DNA of 47,012 bases, taken from an uncultured Prevotellaceae bacterium. GTDB taxonomy: Bacteria > Bacteroidota > Bacteroidia > Bacteroidales > Bacteroidaceae. Shown one piece after another: positions 1 to 8,202 of this stretch. How positions within the stretch are numbered: position 1 is the stretch's first letter; the number at the start of each line of letters is the position of its first letter. The translations under genes and the position numbers were made by a program. Where the stretch lies: NCBI GenBank assembly GCA_900315745.1, contig ONAG01000032.1, positions 1-47,012 on the forward strand. The letters are read 5' to 3'. The notes under the pieces were generated by a model. The model was not told where the DNA came from. It did no database searches and was given only the letters and a program-made list of their open reading frames with translations.

Positions 1-453
1 GCCATAGATGCGGAAAAGGGTTTTGTAATCGCAAACATTGGAAGTCGTGTCTGCGCATGACACGGCATCCAAAAAACACTGAAGGGCACGTGGAGCCTCA
101 CCCATGTCGCTGTAGGCACGCCCCAACAGATAATGTGCCGTCATCCGCTCATTGGGCGTTCCGTGTTTGTCGTAATATTCTGTGAGTATATGTTGAAGAC
201 TGTCGGAACGAAAGACCGTGTCGCACTTGTTTTGCGCCTTGAGCCTCAGCAGACGCCAACGCATCTCTGTTGGTTTGGAGAAATCGCCCGAATGCCTTTC
301 AAGATTGTCAAGTATGGTGAGGGCAGAGTCTGGCCTCTCGTCAACCATGCTGTCAGCAGCATCCAGACTCGCCTGCCAATGCCTCTGGTTGTTGCAGGAA
401 GTCATTATAAAGGTACATACAATCAACAATAGGAACAAAACGACTTTCTTCAT
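1..453 (-). CDS. TPR-type lipoprotein, partial (3' end outside window)
   Basis: This is the N-terminal 151 codons of an exported lipoprotein whose C-terminus lies beyond base 1. The protein starts MKKVVLFLLLIVCTFIMTSC, a signal peptide with a lipobox ending at Cys20, so it should be lipidated and anchored in the cell envelope. The mature part carries the alternating pattern of short helical repeats seen in Bacteroidales tetratricopeptide lipoproteins (stretches near LGRAYSDMGEAPRALQCF). Such proteins often continue into a transmembrane helix and a DNA-binding or coiled-coil end, which cannot be seen here. An upstream ATG at 462 would add MKT; I prefer 453 because a good promoter lies so close (478-508) that the leader would otherwise be only about ten bases. 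The family is recognised only in general terms and the function is unknown. Confidence 0.7.
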   Translation of the reverse strand, partial: MKKVVLFLLLIVCTFIMTSCNNQRHWQASLDAADSMVDERPDSALTILDNLERHSGDFSKPTEMRWRLLRLKAQNKCDTVFRSDSLQHILTEYYDKHGTPNERMTAHYLLGRAYSDMGEAPRALQCFLDAVSCADTTSNVCDYKTLFRIYG

Positions 454-477
454 GGTTTTCATTATTATAAGCATGAG

Positions 478-508
478 CAAAGGTATGTTGAAATATGCAA
501 TAATCAAA
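478..508 (-). promoter_or_regulatory. Bacteroidetes-type promoter of the TPR lipoprotein gene
   Basis: On the minus strand TTTG (508-505) is followed after 19 bases by TACCTTTG (485-478), matching the -33/-7 consensus of the Bacteroidetes housekeeping sigma factor. Transcription would begin near 472, leaving a leader of about 18 bases before the ATG at 453. Confidence 0.6.
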
Positions 509-653
509 GAAAAACATAAAAATAGTGATAATGGGTGTGAAAAGAGAAGGATGCTATTCATTAAAACTGAATCAAAAACTCCTTCCCGGTGATTCAAGAA
601 ATTTAATGGTATTTTTCTTTTGAAAATAATGGTGGTTTTTGCACAAAAACCAT

Positions 654-707
654 TACCTTTGTAAAGTCAAACGCGAGCCTCAATAAAGGAAAACATTATA
701 ATAATGT
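654..707 (+). promoter_or_regulatory. nrdDG upstream region: -7 box and palindrome
   Basis: The 361-base gap between the divergent lipoprotein gene and nrdD holds no convincing gene. It contains TACCTTTG at 654-661, a fit to the Bacteroidetes -7 box, although no clear -33 box stands at the right distance. At 693-707 there is a perfect palindrome, ACATTAT-A-ATAATGT, in what would be the untranslated leader. It could be a repressor operator or a small hairpin. It does not match the spacing of an NrdR box or an FNR site closely enough to name. The leader to the nrdD ATG is about 155 bases. Confidence 0.4.
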
Positions 708-823
708 GTCTAAGCATAAACATAAAAAAAGAAGAACTTTTTGTCATATCCTAAACATATTGTAAATCAGAGGCTTTATAAATAGAATTTCAAATACCAT
801 TAGAATAAAATACCATATTATAA

Positions 824-3061
824 ATGATTCAGACAGTAGTAAAGCGTGACGGACGTATTGTCGGTTTCAACGAGCAGAAAATAATGGCTGCCATTCGCAA
901 GGCCATGCTTCACACCGACAAGGGAGAAGATGAACGACTTGTATATAAAATCACCGACCATATAGCACAGAAGGGTGAAAGCCAAATGACGGTGGAGCAG
1001 ATACAAGACGCAGTGGAGATGGAACTAATGAAATCGAGTCGCAAGGATGTGGCATCGAAATATATTGCATACCGCAACCAGCGCTCGATAGCTCGGAAAG
1101 CCAAAACCAGAGATGTCTTTCTCGACATAGTGAACATCAAAAACAATGATGTCACACGTGAGAATGCCAACATGAATGCGGACACGCCGGCAGGCATGAT
1201 GATGAAGTTCGCATCGGAAACCACAAAGCCATTCGTGGATGACTACTTGCTTTCGGAAGAGAGCAGAGACGCTGTGGAGCACAATTATCTGCACATACAC
1301 GACAAGGATTATTACCCCACAAAGTCGTTGACATGTGTGCAGCATCCACTCGACAACATCCTAACCTGTGGTTTCATTGCAGGGCATGGCGCTTCCCGTC
1401 CTGCCAGGCGCATTGAAACAGCTTCCGTATTGGCTTGTATATCAATGGAATGTGCCCAAAACGAAATGCATGGTGGCCAGGCTATTCCTGCTTTTGATTT
1501 CTATTTGGCGCCCTACGTGCGCATGACATTCGTAGAGGAACTGAAAAATATTGAAGATCTTTATGGCGAGAGTTTCAAGGACCTTTATGATGAACCTTTG
1601 ATAGATTACATCAAGAAACCACTTGATGGGTTGACAGGAAGAGAACGAGCCCTGCAACATGCCATAAACAGAACGGTGGGGCGTGTTCACCAAGCAATGG
1701 AAGCGTTCATACACAATATGAACACCATACATTCACGTGGTGGCAACCAGGTGGTGTTCTCTTCCATCAATTATGGTACAGACACCTCTGCTGAAGGTCG
1801 TTGCGTCATGCGTGAAATCCTGCTTTCTACCTATGAGGGCGTGGGTGGGGGAGAGACTGCCATCTTCCCCATACAGATTTGGAAAAAGAAACGTGGCGTC
1901 AACTACTTGCCTGGAGATCGCAACTTCGACCTCTACACACTTGCCTGCAAGGTGACTGCACGCCGTTTTTTTCCTAATTTCCTGAATCTTGACGCATCTT
2001 TCAACCAGACTGACGAATGGAAAGCTGATGATCCAAAGAGATACCTGCACGAAGTGGCAACAATGGGATGCCGTACACGTGTCTTTGAGAACCGCTTTGG
2101 TCCTAAGACTTCCATCGGACGCGGAAACCTTTCTTTCTCAACCATAAACATAGTAAAGCTCGCCATCGAGTGCATGGGTGAGGAAGACAAGCAGAAGCGC
2201 ATCGGCATGTTCTTCGCCAAACTTGACCACGTACTTGAAGTGGCAGCCAAACAGCTCGACGACCGCTTCCAGTTCCAACAGACGGCTTATGCCAAGCAGT
2301 TCCCGCTGGTGATGAAGAGCCTCTGGATTGGCGCCGACAAGTTGGGACCTACAGATACCATCAAGAGTGTCATCAATCAAGGTACTCTTGGCATCGGCTT
2401 CATCGGCTTGGCAGAATGCCTTGTAGCCCTTACTGGAAAGCATCATGGAGAAAGTGAGGAATCACAGGAATTGGGTCTGAAGATTGTCACCTATATGCGC
2501 GATAGAATAAACGATTTTTCAGAGCGTTACCATCACAATTATTCCGTGCTTGCCACTCCTGCAGAGGGATTAGCTGGCAAGTTTACAAAAAAAGACCGTA
2601 AGGAATTCGGCATAATTCCTGGTGTCACCGACCGTGACTACTACACCAACTCCAACCACGTGCCTGTCTATTACAAGTGCTCTGCACGCCACAAGGCTGA
2701 AGTAGAGGCTCCATATCACAACCTGACACGTGGCGGCCATATCTTCTACGTGGAAATAGATGGTGATGCCACTCATAACCCACAGGTCATCATGAGTGTT
2801 GTGGATATGATGGACCAGTATGACATGGGCTATGGCTCTGTCAATCACAACAGAAACCGTTGCATTGATTGTGGTTATGAAAATGCTGATGACAATCTTG
2901 ACGTTTGTCCAAAATGCGGTTCCAAGAACATCGACAAACTGCAGCGCATCACTGGATACCTGGTGGGCACGACCGACCGTTGGAACAGTGGCAAACTCGC
3001 TGAGCTTCACGACCGTGTGACACATATAGACCACGGTCCAAAAGACTTGTTTGGTGAATGA
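824..3061 (+). CDS. nrdD: anaerobic ribonucleoside-triphosphate reductase (class III)
   Basis: NrdD reduces ribonucleoside triphosphates to deoxyribonucleoside triphosphates without oxygen, using a glycyl radical and formate as usual reductant. The first 90 or so residues form an ATP-cone allosteric domain (QTVVKRDGRIVGF at the start). The catalytic barrel follows. The C-terminus has the zinc site Cys680, Cys683, Cys695, Cys698 and the glycyl radical motif RITGYLVG with Gly711, 34 residues from the end. Its 745 residues are normal for the family. The stop overlaps the start of nrdG in ATGA, so the enzyme and its activase are translationally coupled. All expected motifs are present. Confidence 0.97.
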   Translation: MIQTVVKRDGRIVGFNEQKIMAAIRKAMLHTDKGEDERLVYKITDHIAQKGESQMTVEQIQDAVEMELMKSSRKDVASKYIAYRNQRSIARKAKTRDVFLDIVNIKNNDVTRENANMNADTPAGMMMKFASETTKPFVDDYLLSEESRDAVEHNYLHIHDKDYYPTKSLTCVQHPLDNILTCGFIAGHGASRPARRIETASVLACISMECAQNEMHGGQAIPAFDFYLAPYVRMTFVEELKNIEDLYGESFKDLYDEPLIDYIKKPLDGLTGRERALQHAINRTVGRVHQAMEAFIHNMNTIHSRGGNQVVFSSINYGTDTSAEGRCVMREILLSTYEGVGGGETAIFPIQIWKKKRGVNYLPGDRNFDLYTLACKVTARRFFPNFLNLDASFNQTDEWKADDPKRYLHEVATMGCRTRVFENRFGPKTSIGRGNLSFSTINIVKLAIECMGEEDKQKRIGMFFAKLDHVLEVAAKQLDDRFQFQQTAYAKQFPLVMKSLWIGADKLGPTDTIKSVINQGTLGIGFIGLAECLVALTGKHHGESEESQELGLKIVTYMRDRINDFSERYHHNYSVLATPAEGLAGKFTKKDRKEFGIIPGVTDRDYYTNSNHVPVYYKCSARHKAEVEAPYHNLTRGGHIFYVEIDGDATHNPQVIMSVVDMMDQYDMGYGSVNHNRNRCIDCGYENADDNLDVCPKCGSKNIDKLQRITGYLVGTTDRWNSGKLAELHDRVTHIDHGPKDLFGE

Positions 3062-3549
3062 TTCGTGTGCTCAACGTCATAGAAGACACAATGGTGGATG
3101 GTCCGGGATTTAGGACCTCCATCTATTGTGCTGGGTGCGACCACCGATGTCCAGGTTGCCATAACCCGCAGTCTTGGGCTTTCGATGGCGGCAAGGAGAT
3201 GGATGTCGCCTCATTGATGAAAATCATCATGGCAGACCCCTTTGCCAATGTCACCTTCACTGGAGGCGACCCTATGTATCAGGCTGCAGGATTTGCGGAA
3301 TTGGCGCGAGCCATTCACACATATTCAAACAAGGATATTTGGTGTTATACTGGTTTTGTTTATGAAAGTCTGATTCATGAAGACCAACGTGAATTGTTGG
3401 AAAATCTTGATGTGCTGGTTGATGGCCCTTTCATTCAAAAGTTGCAAGATTCCGACTTGCTGTTTCGTGGCTCTTCCAACCAGCGACTGATAGATGTTCA
3501 AAAGTCTCTCTATGCAGGCAAGGTCATCCTTTGGCAGCCTATGATCTAA
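3058..3549 (+). CDS. nrdG: anaerobic ribonucleotide reductase activating protein (radical SAM)
   Basis: NrdG cleaves S-adenosylmethionine with a 4Fe-4S cluster and abstracts hydrogen from Gly711 of NrdD to make the glycyl radical. The cluster-binding CxxxCxxC is Cys27, Cys31, Cys34, preceded by the conserved GPGFRTS stretch. TGGDP at about residues 68-72 is the usual SAM-contacting glycine-rich strand. The 163-residue length is typical. It begins four bases inside nrdD, and its end is only nine bases from the end of the convergent DUF4153 gene, with no obvious terminator between them. Confidence 0.97.
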   Translation: MIRVLNVIEDTMVDGPGFRTSIYCAGCDHRCPGCHNPQSWAFDGGKEMDVASLMKIIMADPFANVTFTGGDPMYQAAGFAELARAIHTYSNKDIWCYTGFVYESLIHEDQRELLENLDVLVDGPFIQKLQDSDLLFRGSSNQRLIDVQKSLYAGKVILWQPMI

Positions 3550-3558
3550 TATGATATC

Positions 3559-5184
3559 CTATTTGCTTTTTCGGAACAGTTGGAAACTGTAAGAATATGG
3601 TCTTGGCATCCCTTTTGCATCGACATACATGCTATTGAGAACAAGCATAAGGGAATCGTTACACCATTGGAACAGACTATCGGGATTGTCGAGCAGCTGT
3701 GGGTTCTGTCGCACTCTTTCATCAATGGGATAGACCAATACGACTTTGTCGCCCTTTTTCACAATAACCCTGCCATCTTCGGCTATGATACCATAATCGT
3801 CGGCGTGCAACATGATGTTGTACTCACCTAAATAGACGGGGCTACTACATTTGAAATCATTAGCCCAATCACAATCTCGTTTTTTGTCAAAATCAGAGTC
3901 ATACCAACTCCATTTGCCATATTGTTCAGTGAAAGCATCATGCCCAACTTCCTTGCGAACATAAGCGATAATGCTGCACACATCTTGGTATTGTTTACAA
4001 AGCAGGCTGTCTTTTCTGATGTTTTCCATATCCAGCCTTTGGACAAACTTGCCCGTCTTCGTGTCGAGCAATTTCAAGTCCCTGACATATTGCTGCAGAC
4101 GGGCTTTCTGGCATTTGAAACCAATGGTCTTGGCTGAAATGCCTGGGATATAGGTGAAAATGATGATGGCTGCGCCGAATATGAGTGCCATCAGTTGGAA
4201 CTTGCGGGTGCGTTGCCATAAAAGCATTAGGACGAAGAGTGTCATCAAAGCGCCGGCAACCATCAGGTAGAAGCGGCTCTCGGTGAAGCTGTACAGGTTG
4301 ATGCGGTAGATGGAACCTATCCAGTACATGATGAGCGGAGGAATGGCTATCCACGTGAAGTTGTTGTAGAACCAGTCGTAATAATGCTCTTTTAGTACAT
4401 ACTGCATCAGCCGCCCTGCAAGAGCCACCGTCACAAACCCCATAACCATCCATGCCACACCACCTTTTGGCAGGTCCCACACAAGAACTATCTTTATGAA
4501 ATATACATAGAGAATAATAGTGTATATGATGACGGCTGGCGAGAGGATGAAATTGAGAATCAGTCTCAGCACCTTGACGGGTTCCCGTACATCATCCTCA
4601 TCCTGTGACACGAGCGTGCAACAGACCTGTGGCGCAATGAAAAACCAGACGAACTCCAAGATGTACTCATAGATTTTCGCCGACGTGTCAATGCCGAAGA
4701 TGTAGAGGAATGAGGCGACAATGGCAAAGATGGCGCCCGTGAGCAACCCTGATATGACGAATCCAAAGAACAGTTGCGTCACCACATGCAAGGCATGAGC
4801 AGCAAAGGTTCGGTTGTCCATGCGACGCACACTTACCAACAACAGGATGGCTGCCAACACATAGGTGAATGTAAAACCGTATGTCCAAAGGAATGGTTTG
4901 AGATTGAGCGCCATCAATGGCAGAAACAGCAGTCCCGACGCCATGTAAGCCCAACGGTTCACCTTATGCAACCAGAATGTCAGCACCATTAGTGGCACGA
5001 ACAAAAAGACGATGTCTATATTGACACCGCTTGTCATTTCGCTTATTTGATCATTCCACTTGACATGGCTCGTATGCCATGCACTGATACAAAAGAACAT
5101 GAACCCCATGGCTGCCTCAACGGGAAACTCACGGGGACTGTTAACAAACAGCCTGAATATGTTCTTTATTCTCAATTTCATCAC
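3559..5184 (-). CDS. DUF4153 family integral membrane protein
   Basis: A 541-residue inner-membrane protein. Roughly the first 350 residues hold ten or more hydrophobic helices, and the last 190 form a soluble domain rich in Asp, Tyr and Trp (for example HADDYGIIAEDGR). This matches the DUF4153 family, which is common in Bacteroidetes and has no established biochemical role. It is the last gene of a same-strand run (acid phosphatase, flavodoxin-like protein, this gene), starting 15 bases after the flavodoxin-like gene, so it is probably co-transcribed with it. The assignment rests on overall architecture and recall of the family. Confidence 0.75.
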   Translation of the reverse strand: MMKLRIKNIFRLFVNSPREFPVEAAMGFMFFCISAWHTSHVKWNDQISEMTSGVNIDIVFLFVPLMVLTFWLHKVNRWAYMASGLLFLPLMALNLKPFLWTYGFTFTYVLAAILLLVSVRRMDNRTFAAHALHVVTQLFFGFVISGLLTGAIFAIVASFLYIFGIDTSAKIYEYILEFVWFFIAPQVCCTLVSQDEDDVREPVKVLRLILNFILSPAVIIYTIILYVYFIKIVLVWDLPKGGVAWMVMGFVTVALAGRLMQYVLKEHYYDWFYNNFTWIAIPPLIMYWIGSIYRINLYSFTESRFYLMVAGALMTLFVLMLLWQRTRKFQLMALIFGAAIIIFTYIPGISAKTIGFKCQKARLQQYVRDLKLLDTKTGKFVQRLDMENIRKDSLLCKQYQDVCSIIAYVRKEVGHDAFTEQYGKWSWYDSDFDKKRDCDWANDFKCSSPVYLGEYNIMLHADDYGIIAEDGRVIVKKGDKVVLVYPIDERVRQNPQLLDNPDSLFQWCNDSLMLVLNSMYVDAKGMPRPYSYSFQLFRKSK

Positions 5185-5199
5185 AAAGTGTCCCTTCTT

Positions 5200-5817
5200 T
5201 TATTTGATGAAGTTAGTCCATGTGGGCTTCTCATTTTGAGGATGGCCATCCTCCACAATATTCAGCTTTTTTATCATCCATGCCATGTTGCGTCCAAGGG
5301 TGCGCATGGTCTGCATGCCCTCCTCGTCATTTCTCACCTGTCCTGGCGTATGACCGTAAACCATGTTCCAGTACTGAGAACTGACTACGGGCATATTCAT
5401 GATGGTGAAATATTTGTTTAGGCGGTCGAAGGCTGCCGACGCGCCTCCTCTGCGGCATACTACCACACTTGCCCCTGGCTTGTATTGCAACATTTTTTCC
5501 AATGAATAAAAGACGCGATCGAGCAAGGCGCATAGCGAACCGTTAGGCCCTCCGTAATAGACAGGGGAACCAATGACAAGACCATCAATGCCGTCCTTGA
5601 CAGATCTCCATATCTTATAATAAAGGTCATCGTTGAACGTGCATTTGCCTAATCTTCCACACATCCCACAAGCGATGCAACCTTGTATTGCTTGTTTGCC
5701 GATGCTGACGATTTCCGTGTCAATGCCCTCGGTGTTCAGCGTGCTTGCTACCTCGCTTAGTGCTTGGAATGTGTTCCCCTTGTCTTTCGGGCTGCCATTT
5801 ATCAACAATACTTTCAT
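5200..5817 (-). CDS. flavodoxin-fold NAD(P)H-dependent oxidoreductase (iron-sulfur flavoprotein-like)
   Basis: A 205-residue protein with the flavodoxin-like FMN phosphate loop at the start (LLINGSPKDKGNT, residues 4-16). The stretch CIACGMCGRLGKCTFND (from residue 47) is the cysteine-rich insertion seen in iron-sulfur flavoproteins and related multimeric flavodoxin WrbA-like enzymes. IGSPVYYGG contributes the second FMN-binding loop. It is expected to bind FMN and move electrons from NAD(P)H to an unknown acceptor. Its ATG overlaps the stop of a possible 22-codon ORF in ATGA. It lies downstream of the acid phosphatase and just upstream of the DUF4153 gene, all on one strand. Confidence 0.85.
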   Translation of the reverse strand: MKVLLINGSPKDKGNTFQALSEVASTLNTEGIDTEIVSIGKQAIQGCIACGMCGRLGKCTFNDDLYYKIWRSVKDGIDGLVIGSPVYYGGPNGSLCALLDRVFYSLEKMLQYKPGASVVVCRRGGASAAFDRLNKYFTIMNMPVVSSQYWNMVYGHTPGQVRNDEEGMQTMRTLGRNMAWMIKKLNIVEDGHPQNEKPTWTNFIK

Positions 5818-5882
5818 TGGCGAAAACGGTTTTTTGCTTGCTCTTGTAGCTGGTTGAATTGTTGTCGCAATAACGCTAACAT
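5814..5882 (-). CDS. possible 22-codon leader ORF
   Basis: Between the phosphatase stop and the flavodoxin-like gene there is an ATG-started frame coding for MLALLRQQFNQLQEQAKNR plus three residues. Its TGA overlaps the ATG of the next gene (ATGA). The peptide would form a short Gln-rich amphipathic helix. The tight overlap suggests translational coupling, but an ORF this short can arise by chance and I recognise no family. Confidence 0.25.
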   Translation of the reverse strand: MLALLRQQFNQLQEQAKNRFRQ

Positions 5883-5907
5883 GGAATTGCTGTTGATGGA
5901 GAAGGTC

Positions 5908-6756
5908 TTATTTTCTCACAATCTTACGACCTTCTTCTATCACCATGCCTCGTGTGTCGTCATTGACGGGTGTCCCGTCGATTCGGTAGATGCGGGCAGG
6001 CTGCAATTGGGTTGCTTTGATAGAGCTAATGCCGACGCCAGACTTTTCATTGTACTCTTGTTGCGCCTTTTTCATCTGGGCGATAAATGATTCACTTCCT
6101 TGAAGGGCGCAGAATCCTACACTGGCAGCAGTGCGGCTGGCATCAACATCACTTTGCCAGTGGGCACCAACAATCACACGGCTGTTGCAGTAATCCCAGC
6201 CACGCTTGAAGATTTCGTTGGCATGAGATGGTGCTATCTGTGCCAATAGCAGCGAGATGGTCCATCCTCTAAGGCTATGACCAGAGGGGTAACTGCCTTC
6301 ACCGCGCAGTTCATCTTCTTCGTGGGACGGCATGGCGTCGTTGAAACGCTCAAATGGACGTTGACGATGATAGAAGGCTTTGGTTTCCTTGCGCATTGGG
6401 TCTGTGGTAGCAAGGCTGGTTACCAGCAGCTTGTATATTTCAGGCGTGCTTGTCTCGTTAATCTCAAGTCCGAAAGCATCTTTCCATTGCAGGAAAAGTT
6501 TGGTGAGATCGTCCCATTCTGCATCAGCAATAGCCAATGCGACGCGGTCTTCATCCAGACGTTGTTGTTTGCCCCAGCCGTAACGAACAACATCGTTGGC
6601 AAACTCCGGACTGTCGAACGAGGGAGGAGCAGGCATGATTTCTAAAAGATTGGGCATCTGATTCAACTCAAAATAGGGTTGAATTGTGCTGTCTTGTGCA
6701 TTAACACTCATTGTTGCCAAAAGTGCGGCAACAGTCATACTTAGAATCTTTTTCAT
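5908..6756 (-). CDS. periplasmic acid phosphatase, PAP2 superfamily (class A non-specific)
   Basis: A secreted phosphatase that should hydrolyse phosphomonoesters outside the inner membrane. The signal peptide is MKKILSMTVAALLATMSVNAQ. The three PAP2 motifs are complete: KAFYHRQRP (KX6RP), SYPSGHS (PSGH) and SRVIVGAHWQSD (SRX5HX3D), the arrangement of class A acid phosphatases such as PhoN. The ORF extends upstream to 6801, but a promoter -7 box lies at 6791-6798, so translation must start at 6756. The C-terminal 45 residues beyond the catalytic domain are of unknown use. It may head the run with the flavodoxin-like and DUF4153 genes. Confidence 0.93.
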   Translation of the reverse strand: MKKILSMTVAALLATMSVNAQDSTIQPYFELNQMPNLLEIMPAPPSFDSPEFANDVVRYGWGKQQRLDEDRVALAIADAEWDDLTKLFLQWKDAFGLEINETSTPEIYKLLVTSLATTDPMRKETKAFYHRQRPFERFNDAMPSHEEDELRGEGSYPSGHSLRGWTISLLLAQIAPSHANEIFKRGWDYCNSRVIVGAHWQSDVDASRTAASVGFCALQGSESFIAQMKKAQQEYNEKSGVGISSIKATQLQPARIYRIDGTPVNDDTRGMVIEEGRKIVRK

Positions 6757-6790
6757 CTTGTTTGATTTGTTCGTGTCTAATATTTGAGTG

Positions 6791-6798
6791 CAAAAGTA
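6791..6798 (-). promoter_or_regulatory. -7 box of the acid phosphatase gene
   Basis: TACTTTTG on the minus strand is a perfect TAnnTTTG box about 35 bases upstream of the ATG at 6756. No good -33 box is visible. It excludes the longer start at 6801. Confidence 0.55.
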
Positions 6799-6847
6799 CA
6801 CAAATAAATCGTAATTATGACTGTTTTAGACTCAGAAATATGATTTT

Positions 6848-8062
6848 CTATCGACCGGAAAAAATGCGTGGTGATACATTTAGCATCAGCCATCCCCATT
6901 CTAATTTCTTGTTTTCAGTACTGCGTTTGAGAACTTCCATTGTCTCTGTTCCTTTCATGAATGAGAGCCCCATGCTGATGCTGGCATCCTTCATCAACTT
7001 GTAGGATGCCCTCAGTTCTATTTCGTGTCCCAATGTCTTTTCCAACCCTTTAAGTTGTGTTGCTGTTGCGAGATAATGGTAGGAGGCATCCAAGGAGAGA
7101 CCTTTGAAAGGTTTATAAACAGCACCAGCAAAAAGGTTCTGCAGTCCAGGTGAGAATGTGCCGTAGTATGCACTTACATAGAAGAAGTCCATGGCACCAT
7201 AAAATTTATGTGTTGAGCCAAATGTGGTTGTAAATGCTGACATCTTGGAATGCTGAGCCAAACCAATCTGCCCATGTCCTGGTACGGTAAATTCCTTGTC
7301 ACCACTCAAGTAGTCATAACCAACATATCCGGTAAGCTGATCGTTGAAATTGTAGGAGGCTTTTGCAGCAGCCATCCATGCATTGATGGTAAGTGAGCCC
7401 TTGGATGTGTAGTCTAAACTGGCTTTACCCATCTGATGATAATATGCAGCTTCAAGGTTTAGATTTTTGGGTTTGTAATTCACATATCCGCCAATCAGTT
7501 GTTGAAAGGTGGTTTCATAATCCTCTTCTGTGCCATTTTGCATGCCGATATTAATGAACAACAATGACATGCCCAAAGGAATCTTTGGAACATCGTAATG
7601 ATACCATACTGTTTGCAAAGAAGGATTATTACAACGAAACAGGCATCTGAGCAAAGGAAGTATTTCCCAATAAAAACGAATATACAAATCTCCCAACTAA
7701 TAAAGCTTTTGAAAAGCGTCTTTGGCTTTGATTTGCGCCCATGCTTCGTAGATGTTGAATTTGCCGCCGCCTTCAGCACCCCAGACTCCTTGATGCTGAG
7801 CCGCTACCTTTAAGGCTAAATTGTCTCGCTCATAGCCCACCGTTATCCTGGCACGATTGGAGATGAAGGCTGACCTGTTTTCGTTTTTCTCCTCTACTTC
7901 ACTTGAAATGCCTCCTTGCCTGATTTCTCCACGCGACATCAGCTGGGCATCTATGCTCAGATGGTTGGAATCAACTTCTTCTTTCACTTCCTGTGCCAAT
8001 GTAGAGGTGGTTGCCATAATGAGTGCTGCTGAAAACAAAAATCTATAAATCTGGTATTTCAT
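6848..8062 (-). pseudogene. disrupted outer-membrane porin (alginate-export-like beta-barrel)
   Basis: The first 121 residues (8062 to 7700) hold a signal peptide ending in STLAQ and the start of a beta-barrel (NIYEAWAQIKAK). The frame then meets a TAG at 7697-7699. The same frame reopens immediately and, after about 25 residues of unrelated character, resumes porin sequence at QTVWYHYDVPKIPLG and runs to the end. From memory of the family, intact members have some 70 residues between these points, with a VGRQ..SYDDERI-type stretch that is absent here. So the gene appears to have lost an internal segment, which was replaced by a shorter unrelated patch carrying a stop. A -7 box at 8079-8086 (TATATTTG, minus) remains upstream. 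Expression of a functional barrel is unlikely. Confidence 0.75.
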
Positions 8063-8150
8063 AATGTGTAATTTTTGGCAAATATATAAAAAACTAATGA
8101 AAAAGATAATAATTTGTTCTAATAATCTTTATGCTTAAACAATTAATTGT

Positions 8151-8158
8151 TAACTTTG
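8151..8158 (+). promoter_or_regulatory. -7 box of the SpoIIE/STAS operon
   Basis: TAACTTTG fits TAnnTTTG and would start transcription about 40 bases before the ATG at 8203. The -33 region is poorly conserved. It is divergent from the porin promoter at 8079-8086. Confidence 0.5.
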
Positions 8159-8202
8159 CTACTTAATATTTTTACACAGCAAACATAGCAGATTTATTGG
8201 CA

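Noticed and set aside
133-592. Two plus-strand ORFs of 99 and 124 residues
   Set aside because: They are antisense to the clear lipoprotein frame and have no signal, domain or sensible composition.
693-707. NrdR box before nrdD
   Set aside because: The palindrome is centred on one base and lacks the ACACwATATATwGTGT spacing, so the name would overstate the match.
6757-6801. Upstream start for the acid phosphatase
   Set aside because: The 15 extra codons cover the -7 promoter box and precede a perfect signal peptide start at 6756.
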